Origin: Vreelandella halophila
GTDB taxonomy: Bacteria > Pseudomonadota > Gammaproteobacteria > Pseudomonadales > Oleiphilaceae
Direction: 5' to 3'
Length of the DNA stretch: 64,000 nt
NCBI RefSeq assembly: GCF_019903425.1
Contig: NZ_JACHUZ010000013.1
Span: 1,210,285 to 1,274,284, forward strand
Both the position numbers and the translations under genes were made by a program. Shown piece after piece: positions 8,349 through 17,406 of the stretch (positions within the stretch are counted from its first letter, which is position 1; every line of letters starts with the position of its first letter). The notes under the pieces were generated by a model. It ran no database searches, was not told where the DNA came from, and saw only the letters and a list, made by a program, of their open reading frames with translations.

Positions 8349-9511
8349 AACGGGGCGTTCTGGGTTGTTTGATGGGGGTGATGGTGGCGTGGCCGCTGGC
8401 GGGAACGGGTGCTGAGAAGCCGGCAGGGCTTGAGGAGAAGCCGGTTCAGGTGCACTTCCCGGAGCGGCTCCGGCCACAACCGGCTGTATCCTGGCTCGGA
8501 GGGCCGGGGAAAGGAGGTGGGGGTGGAGCTGAAACGTCTTCCGGTGCGCGCCAGGTTGCGCTGGTGCCGCGGGAAACCGGGAACCCTGCGCGCTCCCGGG
8601 ATAATCTCCGCCGCCTGCAGACAGCCCCGTCACTGCAGGAAGGCTCTTCCTGCCCGGGGCGGGACACCAGCCGTTTCCGCAAAAGTGTGGCTATCACCCG
8701 TTTCCCCCTGATGGATTCCGACGGTGCCGTGCTCGGGCGTCTGGATAACGTGGTGGAGGCGCTGCCGCGGATGCTGAGCGCGGAGCTGAGCCCACGCGAG
8801 ACCATTCTCATGCATTCGGCGTTTGACCGGCGGCTTTACGATCGCCCGCTGAACGCCCCCACGGTTCAGGCCGTGGACCGGAATCTGACCCGTGCCTCGG
8901 AGCTGACCCGCGCCATGGGCGTGCAGTTCGTGATTTCCGGGGTGGTCCGTGATATCGGTGTTGAGGATCCGGAAGCCTGGGGCACCTCCACGGCCTCCTG
9001 GCTTGGCCGGGGGCTTGGCGTGTCCAACCAGCAGCGTCGGCTGGCGGTGGATCTCTTTGTGTATGACGGACTCAGCGGTGTGATGGTGATGAGCGACCGG
9101 CTGGAAGTGCGTGGTGAGTGGGATCACGCGCGCGAGGCCGAAGTTGGATTCGGTACGCCGGCGTTCGCGGAGACCGACTTCGGGCAACGGATTGGTCAAC
9201 GGGTGTCCAACCTGGCGGACGAGGTGGCGGTGAACCTGGGATGCCAGCCGTTCATTGCCTCGGTAGAGCGGGTGGACAATGAGCGCATCCGGATCAGTGC
9301 TGGTGCGGATTCCGGATTGCGGCCCGGCCAGACCATGGAGCTGCTGCGCGCCGAGCGCTACCTGGACCAGCCACAGGACTATCCGGCTCTGAGACCCACC
9401 GGCCAGACCATGGAAGTCCAGCAGGTCCAACCGCGCTTCAGTAGTGGTCAGCTTCCGGTGGAAGGTGGTCGGATCAATGTGCAGCGCGGGGATCGCGTGG
9501 TGATCTGGTAG
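8345..9511 (+). CDS. flgT: FlgT-like flagellar assembly protein
   Basis: 388 aa from an ATG preceded by GGAGGGG. A signal peptide (VLGCLMGVMVAWPLAGTGA) precedes a linker, a central domain beginning KSVAITRFPLMDSDGAVLGRL and containing QFVISGVVRDI, and a C-terminal barrel (FIASVERVDNERIRISAGAD, SGLRPGQTMELL). These match the FlgT middle and C-terminal domains. FlgT in vibrios builds the periplasmic H ring that stabilises a fast sodium-driven flagellar motor. No other flagellar gene is in the window apart from the adjacent lipoprotein. The N-terminal FlgT domain looks short or divergent. Confidence 0.75.
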   Translation: MKRGVLGCLMGVMVAWPLAGTGAEKPAGLEEKPVQVHFPERLRPQPAVSWLGGPGKGGGGGAETSSGARQVALVPRETGNPARSRDNLRRLQTAPSLQEGSSCPGRDTSRFRKSVAITRFPLMDSDGAVLGRLDNVVEALPRMLSAELSPRETILMHSAFDRRLYDRPLNAPTVQAVDRNLTRASELTRAMGVQFVISGVVRDIGVEDPEAWGTSTASWLGRGLGVSNQQRRLAVDLFVYDGLSGVMVMSDRLEVRGEWDHAREAEVGFGTPAFAETDFGQRIGQRVSNLADEVAVNLGCQPFIASVERVDNERIRISAGADSGLRPGQTMELLRAERYLDQPQDYPALRPTGQTMEVQQVQPRFSSGQLPVEGGRINVQRGDRVVIW

Positions 9512-9523
9512 GAATTGGTACTG

Positions 9524-9555
9524 CAGTGCTATCATTGATGTCAATGATAGCACTG
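9524..9555. promoter_or_regulatory. palindromic operator of the fitAB module
   Basis: A perfect 15-bp inverted repeat (CAGTGCTATCATTGA / TCAATGATAGCACTG) separated by TG fills most of the 56-bp gap before fitA. It contains TGCTATCA and TGATAGCA half-sites, which I recall as the FitAB operator half-sites of gonococcus. It ends 12 nt before the fitA ATG, so the FitAB complex bound here should repress its own operon. Confidence 0.75.
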
Positions 9556-9567
9556 TGAGAATCACAC

Positions 9568-9810
9568 ATGGCCACGATCAATATCCGCAATCTTGACGAG
9601 AGCATCAAGGCCCAGCTACGGGTTCAGGCTGCCAGGCACGGGCACTCAATGGAGGAGGAAGTGCGCCTCATCCTGCGCCGCTCACTCAATCCAGGGGAGG
9701 GTGAGAAAGGGCTTGGCAGCCGGATTCGTGCGCGCTTTTCGGGGTCCGGGAACGGTGAGGATCTGGCACTTCCGAGCCGAGAGGAGGCGCCCAGGGCGCC
9801 GGATCTTTAG
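9568..9810 (+). CDS. fitA: FitA-like ribbon-helix-helix antitoxin
   Basis: 80 aa. Residues 1-40 form a ribbon-helix-helix DNA-binding domain (ATINIRNLDESIKAQLRVQA, then EEEVRLILRRSL). The C-terminal half is flexible and should wrap the toxin. It lies 2 nt before the PIN-domain toxin gene and directly after the perfect palindrome, the usual order of a type II antitoxin-toxin operon. Confidence 0.88.
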   Translation: MATINIRNLDESIKAQLRVQAARHGHSMEEEVRLILRRSLNPGEGEKGLGSRIRARFSGSGNGEDLALPSREEAPRAPDL

Positions 9811-9812
9811 GC

Positions 9813-10235
9813 ATGATTGTTCTGGATACCAATGTCATATCGGAGCTGATGCGCCCTGCGCCGGAAGAAGCAGTGGTCCAATGGCTGGATCAGCAGCCCG
9901 CCGAGGAGGTGGCGGTGACATCGATCACTGTTGCGGAAATCCTTTTCGGCATTGAGCGCCTGCCTGAAGGAAAGCGACGGACCCGATTTGCTGAGGCGGC
10001 CGCCGAGCTTTTTGGGACGGATTTTACAGGTCGCATCCTGCCGTTTGACGCCCAGTCCGCCAGATATTACGCCATGGAGGTAGCTGCAGCTGAACGTCAG
10101 GGGAAAGCGGTTTCCATGGCAGACGCCCAGATTGCAGGAATATGCATGAGCAATGATGCCGCACTCGCTACGCGCAACATTCGGGACTTTGAGGCCTTCC
10201 CGTTGGCACTGGTCAATCCATGGACCGGCTGCTGA
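9813..10235 (+). CDS. fitB: FitB/VapC-like PIN-domain toxin ribonuclease
   Basis: 140 aa, full length. It has the PIN-domain opening MIVLDTNVISELMRP and the expected acidic metal-binding residues: Asp5, Glu42 (VAEILFGIERLPEGKR), Asp104 (SMADAQIAGI) and Asp125 (TRNIRDFE). PIN toxins cut RNA when freed from their antitoxin. It starts 2 nt after fitA. The nuclease residues all appear intact, so the toxin is probably functional. Confidence 0.88.
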   Translation: MIVLDTNVISELMRPAPEEAVVQWLDQQPAEEVAVTSITVAEILFGIERLPEGKRRTRFAEAAAELFGTDFTGRILPFDAQSARYYAMEVAAAERQGKAVSMADAQIAGICMSNDAALATRNIRDFEAFPLALVNPWTGC

Positions 10236-10239
10236 CTGC

Positions 10240-10263
10240 AGGAATGAGCCTTGCTCGCGATTG
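10240..10263. repeat. REP-like repeat, copy 2 (half element)
   Basis: A single GGAATGAGCCTTGCTCGCGA half follows the fitB stop. A degenerate partner may lie in the next 40 nt (TTGCCCGCAG). It shares the core with the paired copies elsewhere. Confidence 0.6.
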
Positions 10264-10298
10264 TGATGCCTAGAGGTTGCCCGCAGCCCGCAGGGAAA

Positions 10299-10757
10299 TC
10301 AGGTGTACTGCTGGGCAGTCTGGCGGATCGTCTCGACCATGGCGCGCAGGCCGTTGCCCCGGGTGGGCGAGATGTGGCGCATCAGGTCCAGTTCCTCGAA
10401 CAGGCCTTCAATGTCCACGGCCAGCAGGTCATCCGGCGTACGGCCGTTGAGGGCGATCATGATGATGGCCGCCAGGCCACGCACGATCATGGCGTCGCTG
10501 TCGATCAGCAGGTAGAGCCGGCCGCTTTCCGGGTCCTTCCAATGGATAAGCCAGACTTGGCTCTGGCAGCCGTGGACGTAGTTTGCCTCACGCCTTTCCT
10601 CGTCCGGGAAGGGCGGAAGCTTGTTGCCCAGGTCCATGATGTAGCCGTAGCGCTCTTCCCAGTCGTCGAGAAGCTCAAAACCGTCCCGGACATCCTCGGT
10701 GGTGATGTCGGTGCCCAGTTCGGTGCTGGTGAAGTCGGCGGTGGTTTCAGCAGTCAT
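10299..10757 (-). CDS. sufE: SufE sulfur-acceptor protein
   Basis: 152 aa from the ATG at 10757, which overlaps the sufT stop by one base (TGATG). The family motif is intact: YVHGCQSQVW with Cys64 as the sulfur acceptor, and GLAAIIMIALNGRTPDD. SufE takes persulfide sulfur from the SufS desulfurase and passes it to the SufBCD scaffold in the cytoplasm. It is the last gene of the suf operon. Confidence 0.93.
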   Translation of the reverse strand: MTAETTADFTSTELGTDITTEDVRDGFELLDDWEERYGYIMDLGNKLPPFPDEERREANYVHGCQSQVWLIHWKDPESGRLYLLIDSDAMIVRGLAAIIMIALNGRTPDDLLAVDIEGLFEELDLMRHISPTRGNGLRAMVETIRQTAQQYT

Positions 10758-11296
10758 CACAAAAGCCCGAGTTCGAGTTTCGCTTCATCGGTGAGCATCT
10801 CGCTGCTCCAGGGCGGGTCGAAGGTGAGTTCCACCTCGACGTCCTCCACGTTGGGAACGGACTCTACCTTACGCTTCACGTCATCGGCAATCACGGGGCC
10901 CATGCCGCAGCCGGGGGCGGTGAGCGTCATCAGGATGTAGGCGTGGTTGCCTTCGCTGTCGTTCCAGACCTTACAATCGTAGATGAGGCCCAGATCGACG
11001 ACGTTTACGGGGATTTCCGGGTCGTAGCAGGTCATCAGCGCTTCCCAGACCTGGTCCTCGTTGATGCTGCCGTCGCTGGGTGTCTCGAATTCGCTTTCCG
11101 CCACCTGCTTGCCGATGGCGTCCGCGTCCTTGCCGTCCAGGCGTGCCAGGTTGCCGTTGACGGCCACGGAGAAGCTGCCGCCCAGTGCCTGTGTGAGCGT
11201 AACGAAGGTCCCTTCGGGGATAGTGATGGCGGTGCCGGAGGGCACCAGCCGGGCTTCTACATCCCGTTGGGTTACGACAACTTCCCGATCCTGCAT
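10757..11296 (-). CDS. sufT: SufT, DUF59-containing Fe-S maturation factor
   Basis: 179 aa from the ATG at 11296 (GGAA upstream). The N-terminal 80 residues are the SufT-specific part; the C-terminal MIP18/DUF59 domain carries YDPEIPVNVVDLGLIYDC at 91-108 and TAPGCGMGP around Cys130. SufT helps mature Fe-S proteins, especially under high demand. It sits between sufA and sufE with minimal spacing and belongs to the operon. Confidence 0.9.
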   Translation of the reverse strand: MQDREVVVTQRDVEARLVPSGTAITIPEGTFVTLTQALGGSFSVAVNGNLARLDGKDADAIGKQVAESEFETPSDGSINEDQVWEALMTCYDPEIPVNVVDLGLIYDCKVWNDSEGNHAYILMTLTAPGCGMGPVIADDVKRKVESVPNVEDVEVELTFDPPWSSEMLTDEAKLELGLL

Positions 11297-11313
11297 AGTC
11301 TGTTCCGGTTGCC

Positions 11314-11670
11314 TCAGTTCACCGCAAAGCTCTCGCCACAGCCGCATTCGGCGGTGGCGTTGGGGTTGCGGAATTCGAACATGCTGTTGATGCCCTGGGT
11401 GACGAAGTCGATCTCGGTGCCGCCGACCATGGTGAGGTCGGTGCTGCTGACGTAGACGGTAACGTCCTCTGACATCTGAAACGCGGTGTCCTCATCGCCG
11501 GGGTCGCGCACGAAATCCGTGATGTACTTGAACCCGGAGCATCCGGATTTTTTCGTGCCCAGGCGGATGCCGGCCATTTCCGGGCGCTTTTTCAGCTGTT
11601 CACGACAGTGTTCGATGGCGGCATCGGTCATGGTGACGCCGGTCTGGGGCGTTACGGTTTGCACTGTCAT
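11314..11670 (-). CDS. sufA: SufA/IscA-type A-type Fe-S carrier
   Basis: 118 aa from the ATG at 11670, preceded by GGAGGG. The three ligand cysteines of A-type carriers are present: Cys44 (SGCSGFKY), Cys109 and Cys111 (ECGCGESF). It accepts clusters from the SufBCD scaffold and delivers them to target enzymes. It lies 32 nt after sufS. The start chosen is 12 codons inside the longest frame because of the clear ribosome-binding site. Confidence 0.92.
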   Translation of the reverse strand: MTVQTVTPQTGVTMTDAAIEHCREQLKKRPEMAGIRLGTKKSGCSGFKYITDFVRDPGDEDTAFQMSEDVTVYVSSTDLTMVGGTEIDFVTQGINSMFEFRNPNATAECGCGESFAVN

Positions 11671-11702
11671 GTTGCCCTCCTGATTCCGATGGGCGGTGTC
11701 TT

Positions 11703-12920
11703 TCATTTACCGGTGAATAGGCGCTGGATCTTCTGCAGGCCCTGGAAAAAGGTGTCCACCTCTTCCACCGTATTGTAAAACGCGAATGAGGCTCTGGCAG
11801 TACCCGCAATGCCAAAGTGCTCCATTAGCGGCATGCAGCAGTGATGGCCGGTGCGGATGGCGATGCCCTGCTGGTCGAGCAGGGTGCCGAGGTCGCTGGG
11901 ATGCAGGCCTTCGAGCCAGAACGAAAGGACCGGCACCTTGTTGTCTGCCTGACCGTAGCGCGTCAGGCCGGGGAAATCGGCGACCCATTCGTCCACGCGC
12001 CGGCCAAGGGCGGCTTCGGCCTCGCGCAGGTTGTCGTGGCCCAGGTCGTCCAGATAGCGCATGGCGGTGGCCAGGCCGATGGCTTCGGCAATGGCCGGTG
12101 TGCCGGCCTCGAAGCGGTAAGGGGTCTTCTGGAAGCTGGTGCCCTCGAAGCTCACCCGGTGGATCATCTCACCGCCGGTCTGGTAGACGGGCCATTCGTT
12201 GAGCAGATCCTCCCGGCCGTACAGCACGCCAATGCCGGTGGGGCCGAACAGCTTGTGGCCGGAGAAGACGTAGAAGTCACAATCCAGATCCTGAACGTCC
12301 GCGCCCAGATGCGGTATGGCCTGGGCGCCGTCGACCAGGGTAGTGGCCCCGGCTTCCTTCGCTGCGGCAACCATTTCCCGCGCGGGGTTGATGGTGCCGA
12401 GCACATTGGAGACGGCGGTGATGGCGAACACCTTCGTGCGTTCACTCAGCTGGTCGCGGAAGCTCTGCTGGTCCAGCTCGCCCTCAGCGGTGACCTCGAT
12501 CACCTTGAGGGTGGCGCCGGTGGCCTCGGCCAGCATCTGCCAGGGGACGATGTTCGCGTGATGCTCCATGCGGGAGACCAGGATCTCGTCGCCCTGCCCA
12601 AGGGAGCGATAGAACCCATTGGCCACCAGGTTGATGCCCTCGGTGGTGCCGCGTGTCCAGACGATTTCATTGGCGCTGGCGGCGTTGATCTGGCCACGCA
12701 CGGTCTCCCGGGCGCCTTCGAACAGGGCCGTGGCCCGGTCACCCAGGGTATGGGCGCCGCGATGCACGTTGGAGTGCGTCTCGCGGAAGTACTGGGTCAT
12801 GGCGTCCATGACCGCCTGCGGTTTCTGGGCCGAGGCAGCGTTATCCAGGTAGACCAGCGGCTTGCCGTTGACTTCCTGTTCGAGGATCGGGAAATCCGCG
12901 CGCACCTGCTCCGGGTTCAT
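11703..12920 (-). CDS. sufS: SufS group II cysteine desulfurase
   Basis: 405 aa, full length. A pyridoxal-phosphate enzyme that takes sulfur from cysteine for Fe-S assembly. The PLP lysine is Lys223 in FSGHKLFGPTG and the persulfide cysteine is Cys361 in RTGHHCCMPLMEHFG. An extra cysteine, Cys362, follows directly where many homologues have Ala. Its ATG overlaps the sufD stop (ATGA). Confidence 0.95.
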   Translation of the reverse strand: MNPEQVRADFPILEQEVNGKPLVYLDNAASAQKPQAVMDAMTQYFRETHSNVHRGAHTLGDRATALFEGARETVRGQINAASANEIVWTRGTTEGINLVANGFYRSLGQGDEILVSRMEHHANIVPWQMLAEATGATLKVIEVTAEGELDQQSFRDQLSERTKVFAITAVSNVLGTINPAREMVAAAKEAGATTLVDGAQAIPHLGADVQDLDCDFYVFSGHKLFGPTGIGVLYGREDLLNEWPVYQTGGEMIHRVSFEGTSFQKTPYRFEAGTPAIAEAIGLATAMRYLDDLGHDNLREAEAALGRRVDEWVADFPGLTRYGQADNKVPVLSFWLEGLHPSDLGTLLDQQGIAIRTGHHCCMPLMEHFGIAGTARASFAFYNTVEEVDTFFQGLQKIQRLFTGK

Positions 12921-14224
12921 TCAGAAGCCCTCCGGAAACTGGCCTCGATGAAGTCCGTCAGGCGAGTGTTGACCGCCTCGCGGATGTCTTCCAGCGGCAC
13001 CTGGCCCACCAGCTCGTGGACGAAGGCCATGCTGAGCATGGTGGCCGCCGTGTCGCGGTCGATGCCACGCGAGGTCAAGTAGAACAGGGATTCCTCATCC
13101 AGCTGGCCGACGGTGGCGCCGTGGGCGCAGGTGACGTCGTCCGCGTAGATCTCAAGCTCCGGCTTGGTGTCGATCTCGGCGTTGGTCGACAGCAGCAGGT
13201 TCTTGTTGTTCATGTCCGCGTGGGACTGCTGGGCATCCGGGTGGATATGGATGCGGCCGTTGAAGATCGCGTGGGAGCGGTCCGCCGCGAGGCAGCGGTA
13301 GTTTTCGTCGCTGTCGCAGTTCGGGACCACGTGGTCGATGGCCGTATGGTTGTCGTAGTGCTGGCGGTCCTGGGTCAGGGCGATGCCGTTCAGTCGGGTG
13401 TAGCCCCCCTGGCCCTCGAGCCGAACCTGCAGGTCGTGCCGGCGCAGGTCGCCGCCGAAGCCGATGCAGTGGCTGTCGAGCTTGGCGTTGGCGCCGATCC
13501 TGACGCCGGTGGCACCGATGTGGCGGACGTTGACCGGGTCCATGCACAGGCGGATGTAGGTGATGTTGGCGCTGTCGTCGAGCAGCAGCTCGGAGACGCT
13601 GTCCACCAGCACCGGCTGATCACCATTGCTGATGAACTCTTCCACGAGAGTCATCTTACTGCCCTGGCCGGCTTCGATCATAAGGCGCGGGTAGTTGGAG
13701 CCGCTGGTGCCAGCATCGGTGACGTACTGGATGTAGACTGGCTTATCCACGCTGGTATCCGCTGACAGGCGGATCAGGATCCCGTCCTCCAGTCGTGCGG
13801 TGTTGAGCGCCGCCATCTGGGTGGTGCCGTGGTCCAGGGTGGTATCCAGCTTCTTTGCAACGCCCTGGGCGGTGACGTCGTCCAGGTCCGCGAAACGGCG
13901 GATGTCGATGCCATCACCGGTGGGCAGGCTGCTGCTTTCCAGGTCCACGACGCCGTTACGGATCACCAGCCGATAGGTGCCTTCCACGCTGCGGTAGTCG
14001 GCATTGCCGGTGGCCTGGGTCAGCGGTGCCAGCTCCGGATCCAGCTTGAGGTAGCGGCTGGAGTATTTCCAGTTTTCGGTCCGGCGGTTGGGCAGCGCCA
14101 TGCCAGTAATCGCTTTGCTGCGGATGTCGCGAAGGCTCTTAAGCGGCGCGGGCAGCTGCTTGCCGCCTTCGGGTGTGAAGGCGTTGTCCAGCGGTGTTAT
14201 GGGCGTCTTATGCGCAAGTGTCAT
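12917..14224 (-). CDS. sufD: SufD scaffold subunit
   Basis: 435 aa from the ATG at 14224, which follows an ideal AAGGAGG; the open frame further upstream only reads through sufC. The C-terminal half is the right-handed beta-helix shared with SufB (ADDVTCAHGATVGQLDEESLFYL). SufD pairs with SufB and two SufC subunits in the SufBC2D scaffold and is needed for iron entry. Its start is 10 nt after the sufC stop. Confidence 0.94.
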   Translation of the reverse strand: MTLAHKTPITPLDNAFTPEGGKQLPAPLKSLRDIRSKAITGMALPNRRTENWKYSSRYLKLDPELAPLTQATGNADYRSVEGTYRLVIRNGVVDLESSSLPTGDGIDIRRFADLDDVTAQGVAKKLDTTLDHGTTQMAALNTARLEDGILIRLSADTSVDKPVYIQYVTDAGTSGSNYPRLMIEAGQGSKMTLVEEFISNGDQPVLVDSVSELLLDDSANITYIRLCMDPVNVRHIGATGVRIGANAKLDSHCIGFGGDLRRHDLQVRLEGQGGYTRLNGIALTQDRQHYDNHTAIDHVVPNCDSDENYRCLAADRSHAIFNGRIHIHPDAQQSHADMNNKNLLLSTNAEIDTKPELEIYADDVTCAHGATVGQLDEESLFYLTSRGIDRDTAATMLSMAFVHELVGQVPLEDIREAVNTRLTDFIEASFRRASE

Positions 14225-14234
14225 GGAACCTCCT

Positions 14235-14996
14235 TCAGCCAGCAGCTTCCGCTTCGTTGATGCCGAGCCAGCCGTAGCCGTGTTCTTCGAGTTCCATCGC
14301 CAGCTGCTTGTCGCCGCTCTTGATGATCTGGCCTCCGGCGAGCACGTGCACGACGTCCGGCACAATGTGGTTGAGCAGGCGCTGGTAGTGGGTGACGACC
14401 AGGAAGGAGCGGTTCTCGGCACGCAGGGTGTTTACACCGTTGGCGATGGTCTTGAGCGCGTCGATGTCGAGGCCGGAGTCGGTCTCATCGAGGATGCCCA
14501 GGCGCGGCTCCATCATGAGCATCTGCATGATCTCGTTGCGCTTTTTCTCGCCACCGGAGAAGCCTTCGTTGACGCCACGCTTGAGGAAGTCGGGACCGAG
14601 GTCAACCTGTTTGGCTTTTTCCTTGGCCATCTTCATGAAGCTGGGAGAGTCGAGTTCATTTTCGCCTCGGTGCTTGCGCAGGGTGTTGACGGCGGTGCGC
14701 AGGAACTGGAGGTTGCTGACGCCGGGGATTTCCACGGGGTACTGGAAGGCGAGGAAGAGGCCGGCAAGGGCACGTTCTTCAACTTCCAGGTCGAGCAGGT
14801 TCTGGCCGTCGAAGAGGATTTCGCCTTCGGTGACTTCGAACGCTTCATGGCCGACGAGGACCTGGGCGAGGGTGGATTTGCCAGAACCGTTGGGGCCCAT
14901 GACGGCGTGGACTTCGCCGGGTTTGATTTCGAGGTTGATGCCCTTGAGGATGGGGGTGCCCTCGACGCTGGCGTGGAGATTTTTGATGGTCAGCAT
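14235..14996 (-). CDS. sufC: SufC ATPase
   Basis: 253 aa ABC-type ATPase. Walker A is GPNGSGKST at 34-42, the signature is FSGGEKKRNEI and Walker B is LGILDETDSGLD; the DET-DSGLD form is typical of SufC. It drives the conformational changes of the SufBC2D scaffold. Unlike the rest of the operon it is separated from the gene before it (sufB) by about 200 nt that contains a large palindromic repeat. Confidence 0.95.
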   Translation of the reverse strand: MLTIKNLHASVEGTPILKGINLEIKPGEVHAVMGPNGSGKSTLAQVLVGHEAFEVTEGEILFDGQNLLDLEVEERALAGLFLAFQYPVEIPGVSNLQFLRTAVNTLRKHRGENELDSPSFMKMAKEKAKQVDLGPDFLKRGVNEGFSGGEKKRNEIMQMLMMEPRLGILDETDSGLDIDALKTIANGVNTLRAENRSFLVVTHYQRLLNHIVPDVVHVLAGGQIIKSGDKQLAMELEEHGYGWLGINEAEAAG

Positions 14997-15052
14997 GTGG
15001 GTGCTCTCTGTACCTGTTTTCTATGTTTCAAGGTTGATGACTGGTTGCCTGC

Positions 15053-15160
15053 GGTGGGTGGGGTACTGCTCCCCGGGAATCGCTGTGAATACGTCCCTGT
15101 ACGCTGCTCTTCCGCCATCCTTGGCTCCAGAGCTTCCCGGTGAGCAGTACCCCACCCACC
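15053..15160. repeat. three-way-junction repeat, copy A (inside the suf operon)
   Basis: Perfect 19-bp outer arms (15053-15071 with 15142-15160), then CCGGGAA/TTCCCGG, enclosing two inner hairpins. The first has a TACG/TGTA stem with TCCC loop. The second has GCTCT/AGAGC and GCCA/TGGC stems with a TCCT loop. The core GCTGTGAATACGTCCCTGTA is shared with copies B, C and D, but the arms are unique to this site. It lies between sufB and sufC, so it would be transcribed in the suf mRNA. Confidence 0.85.
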
Positions 15161-15197
15161 TTGATTCGACCGCCTTGGATTCGCTCTGTCGGAGGGC

Positions 15198-16712
<1,515 letters not shown>

Positions 16713-16768
16713 GGCTGCTACTCCACTGGTTCTGGGCCTGGCGCGCGCGGCACCGGCCTTTCATGAAC

Positions 16769-16825
16769 GGATAAATTCGGGGAAGACTGTGCTTGGGGGC
16801 AGCAGTGTCTTGCCGGAATTCATCC
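16769..16825. promoter_or_regulatory. inverted repeat in the sufB leader
   Basis: Two 23-nt arms that match at 18 positions are separated by an 11-nt loop, between the sufB promoter and its ATG. It would form a long hairpin in the roughly 190-nt leader. There is no run of T after it, so it is not an ordinary terminator. Its function is unknown. Confidence 0.5.
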
Positions 16826-16908
16826 AACCCCTTTGAAAAGCGTCTACTGAAGCGAATTTCTGTGTCCGCGCTTGCTGGATTCTACGTCCAGCCTTCTTCT
16901 GGAGATTG

Positions 16909-16941
16909 ATTGTACAATACCTGAGTAGATATGTCAGGTAT
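16909..16941 (-). promoter_or_regulatory. sufB sigma-70 promoter with IscR type-1-like operator
   Basis: On the minus strand CTGACA and TACAAT are 17 bp apart, each one base from consensus. Overlapping the -35 and spacer, positions 16917-16941 form a 25-bp dyad with perfect 8-bp arms ATACCTGA / TCAGGTAT. Against the IscR type 1 consensus (ATASYYGACT...AGTCRRSTAT) it matches at 21 of 25 positions. Binding of [2Fe-2S]-IscR here would block the promoter when clusters are plentiful. The iscR gene must lie elsewhere. Confidence 0.78.
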
Positions 16942-17057
16942 TCCGCCTGAGTGATGACCATTATACCGGAACCGGCATGGGCGGAGTTAATCGTGCTGAT
17001 AGGGGCAGGCTCCCGGTATAATCCGCAGATCGTGGATTAACTCTGGAGAGAGCTGTA

Positions 17058-17396
17058 ATGGAGACCATTGAGTGGGGAGATTTTGAGCGGGTGCAGGTCC
17101 GGGCCGGCACCATTGTTGAGGTCGAGGATTTCCCCGAGGCCCGGCGCCCGGCCTACAAACTGAGGGTGGATTTTGGTGAGGAGCTGGGGATTCTGAAATC
17201 CAGCGCCCAGATCACGGACCTCTACCAGCGTGAGGAGCTGGAAGGACGGCAGGTGCTGGCGGTGGTGAACTTTCCGGCGAAGCAGATTGGCCCCATCCGC
17301 TCGGAGTGCCTGGTCACCGGGCTTCACCGGGAGGATGGTGCGGTGGTGCTGGCGGTCCCGGATAAGCCGGTGCCGAACGGAGCGCGCCTGGCCTGA
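17058..17396 (+). CDS. CsaA-like tRNA-binding-domain protein
   Basis: 112 aa, a single OB-fold tRNA-binding domain as in CsaA and the C-terminal part of Met[22 protein letters not shown], then [21 protein letters not shown] and [19 protein letters not shown]. Such small proteins bind tRNA or act as export-related chaperones in some bacteria. Its stop is 10 bp from the stop of the convergent MFS gene. Confidence 0.88.
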   Translation: METIEWGDFERVQVRAGTIVEVEDFPEARRPAYKLRVDFGEELGILKSSAQITDLYQREELEGRQVLAVVNFPAKQIGPIRSECLVTGLHREDGAVVLAVPDKPVPNGARLA

Positions 17397-17406
17397 GACG
17401 GATTGG

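Noticed and set aside
16761-16961. Small minus-strand frame upstream of sufB
   Set aside because: It spans the sufB promoter, the IscR-like box and the leader hairpin, begins upstream of the transcription start and has no family resemblance.
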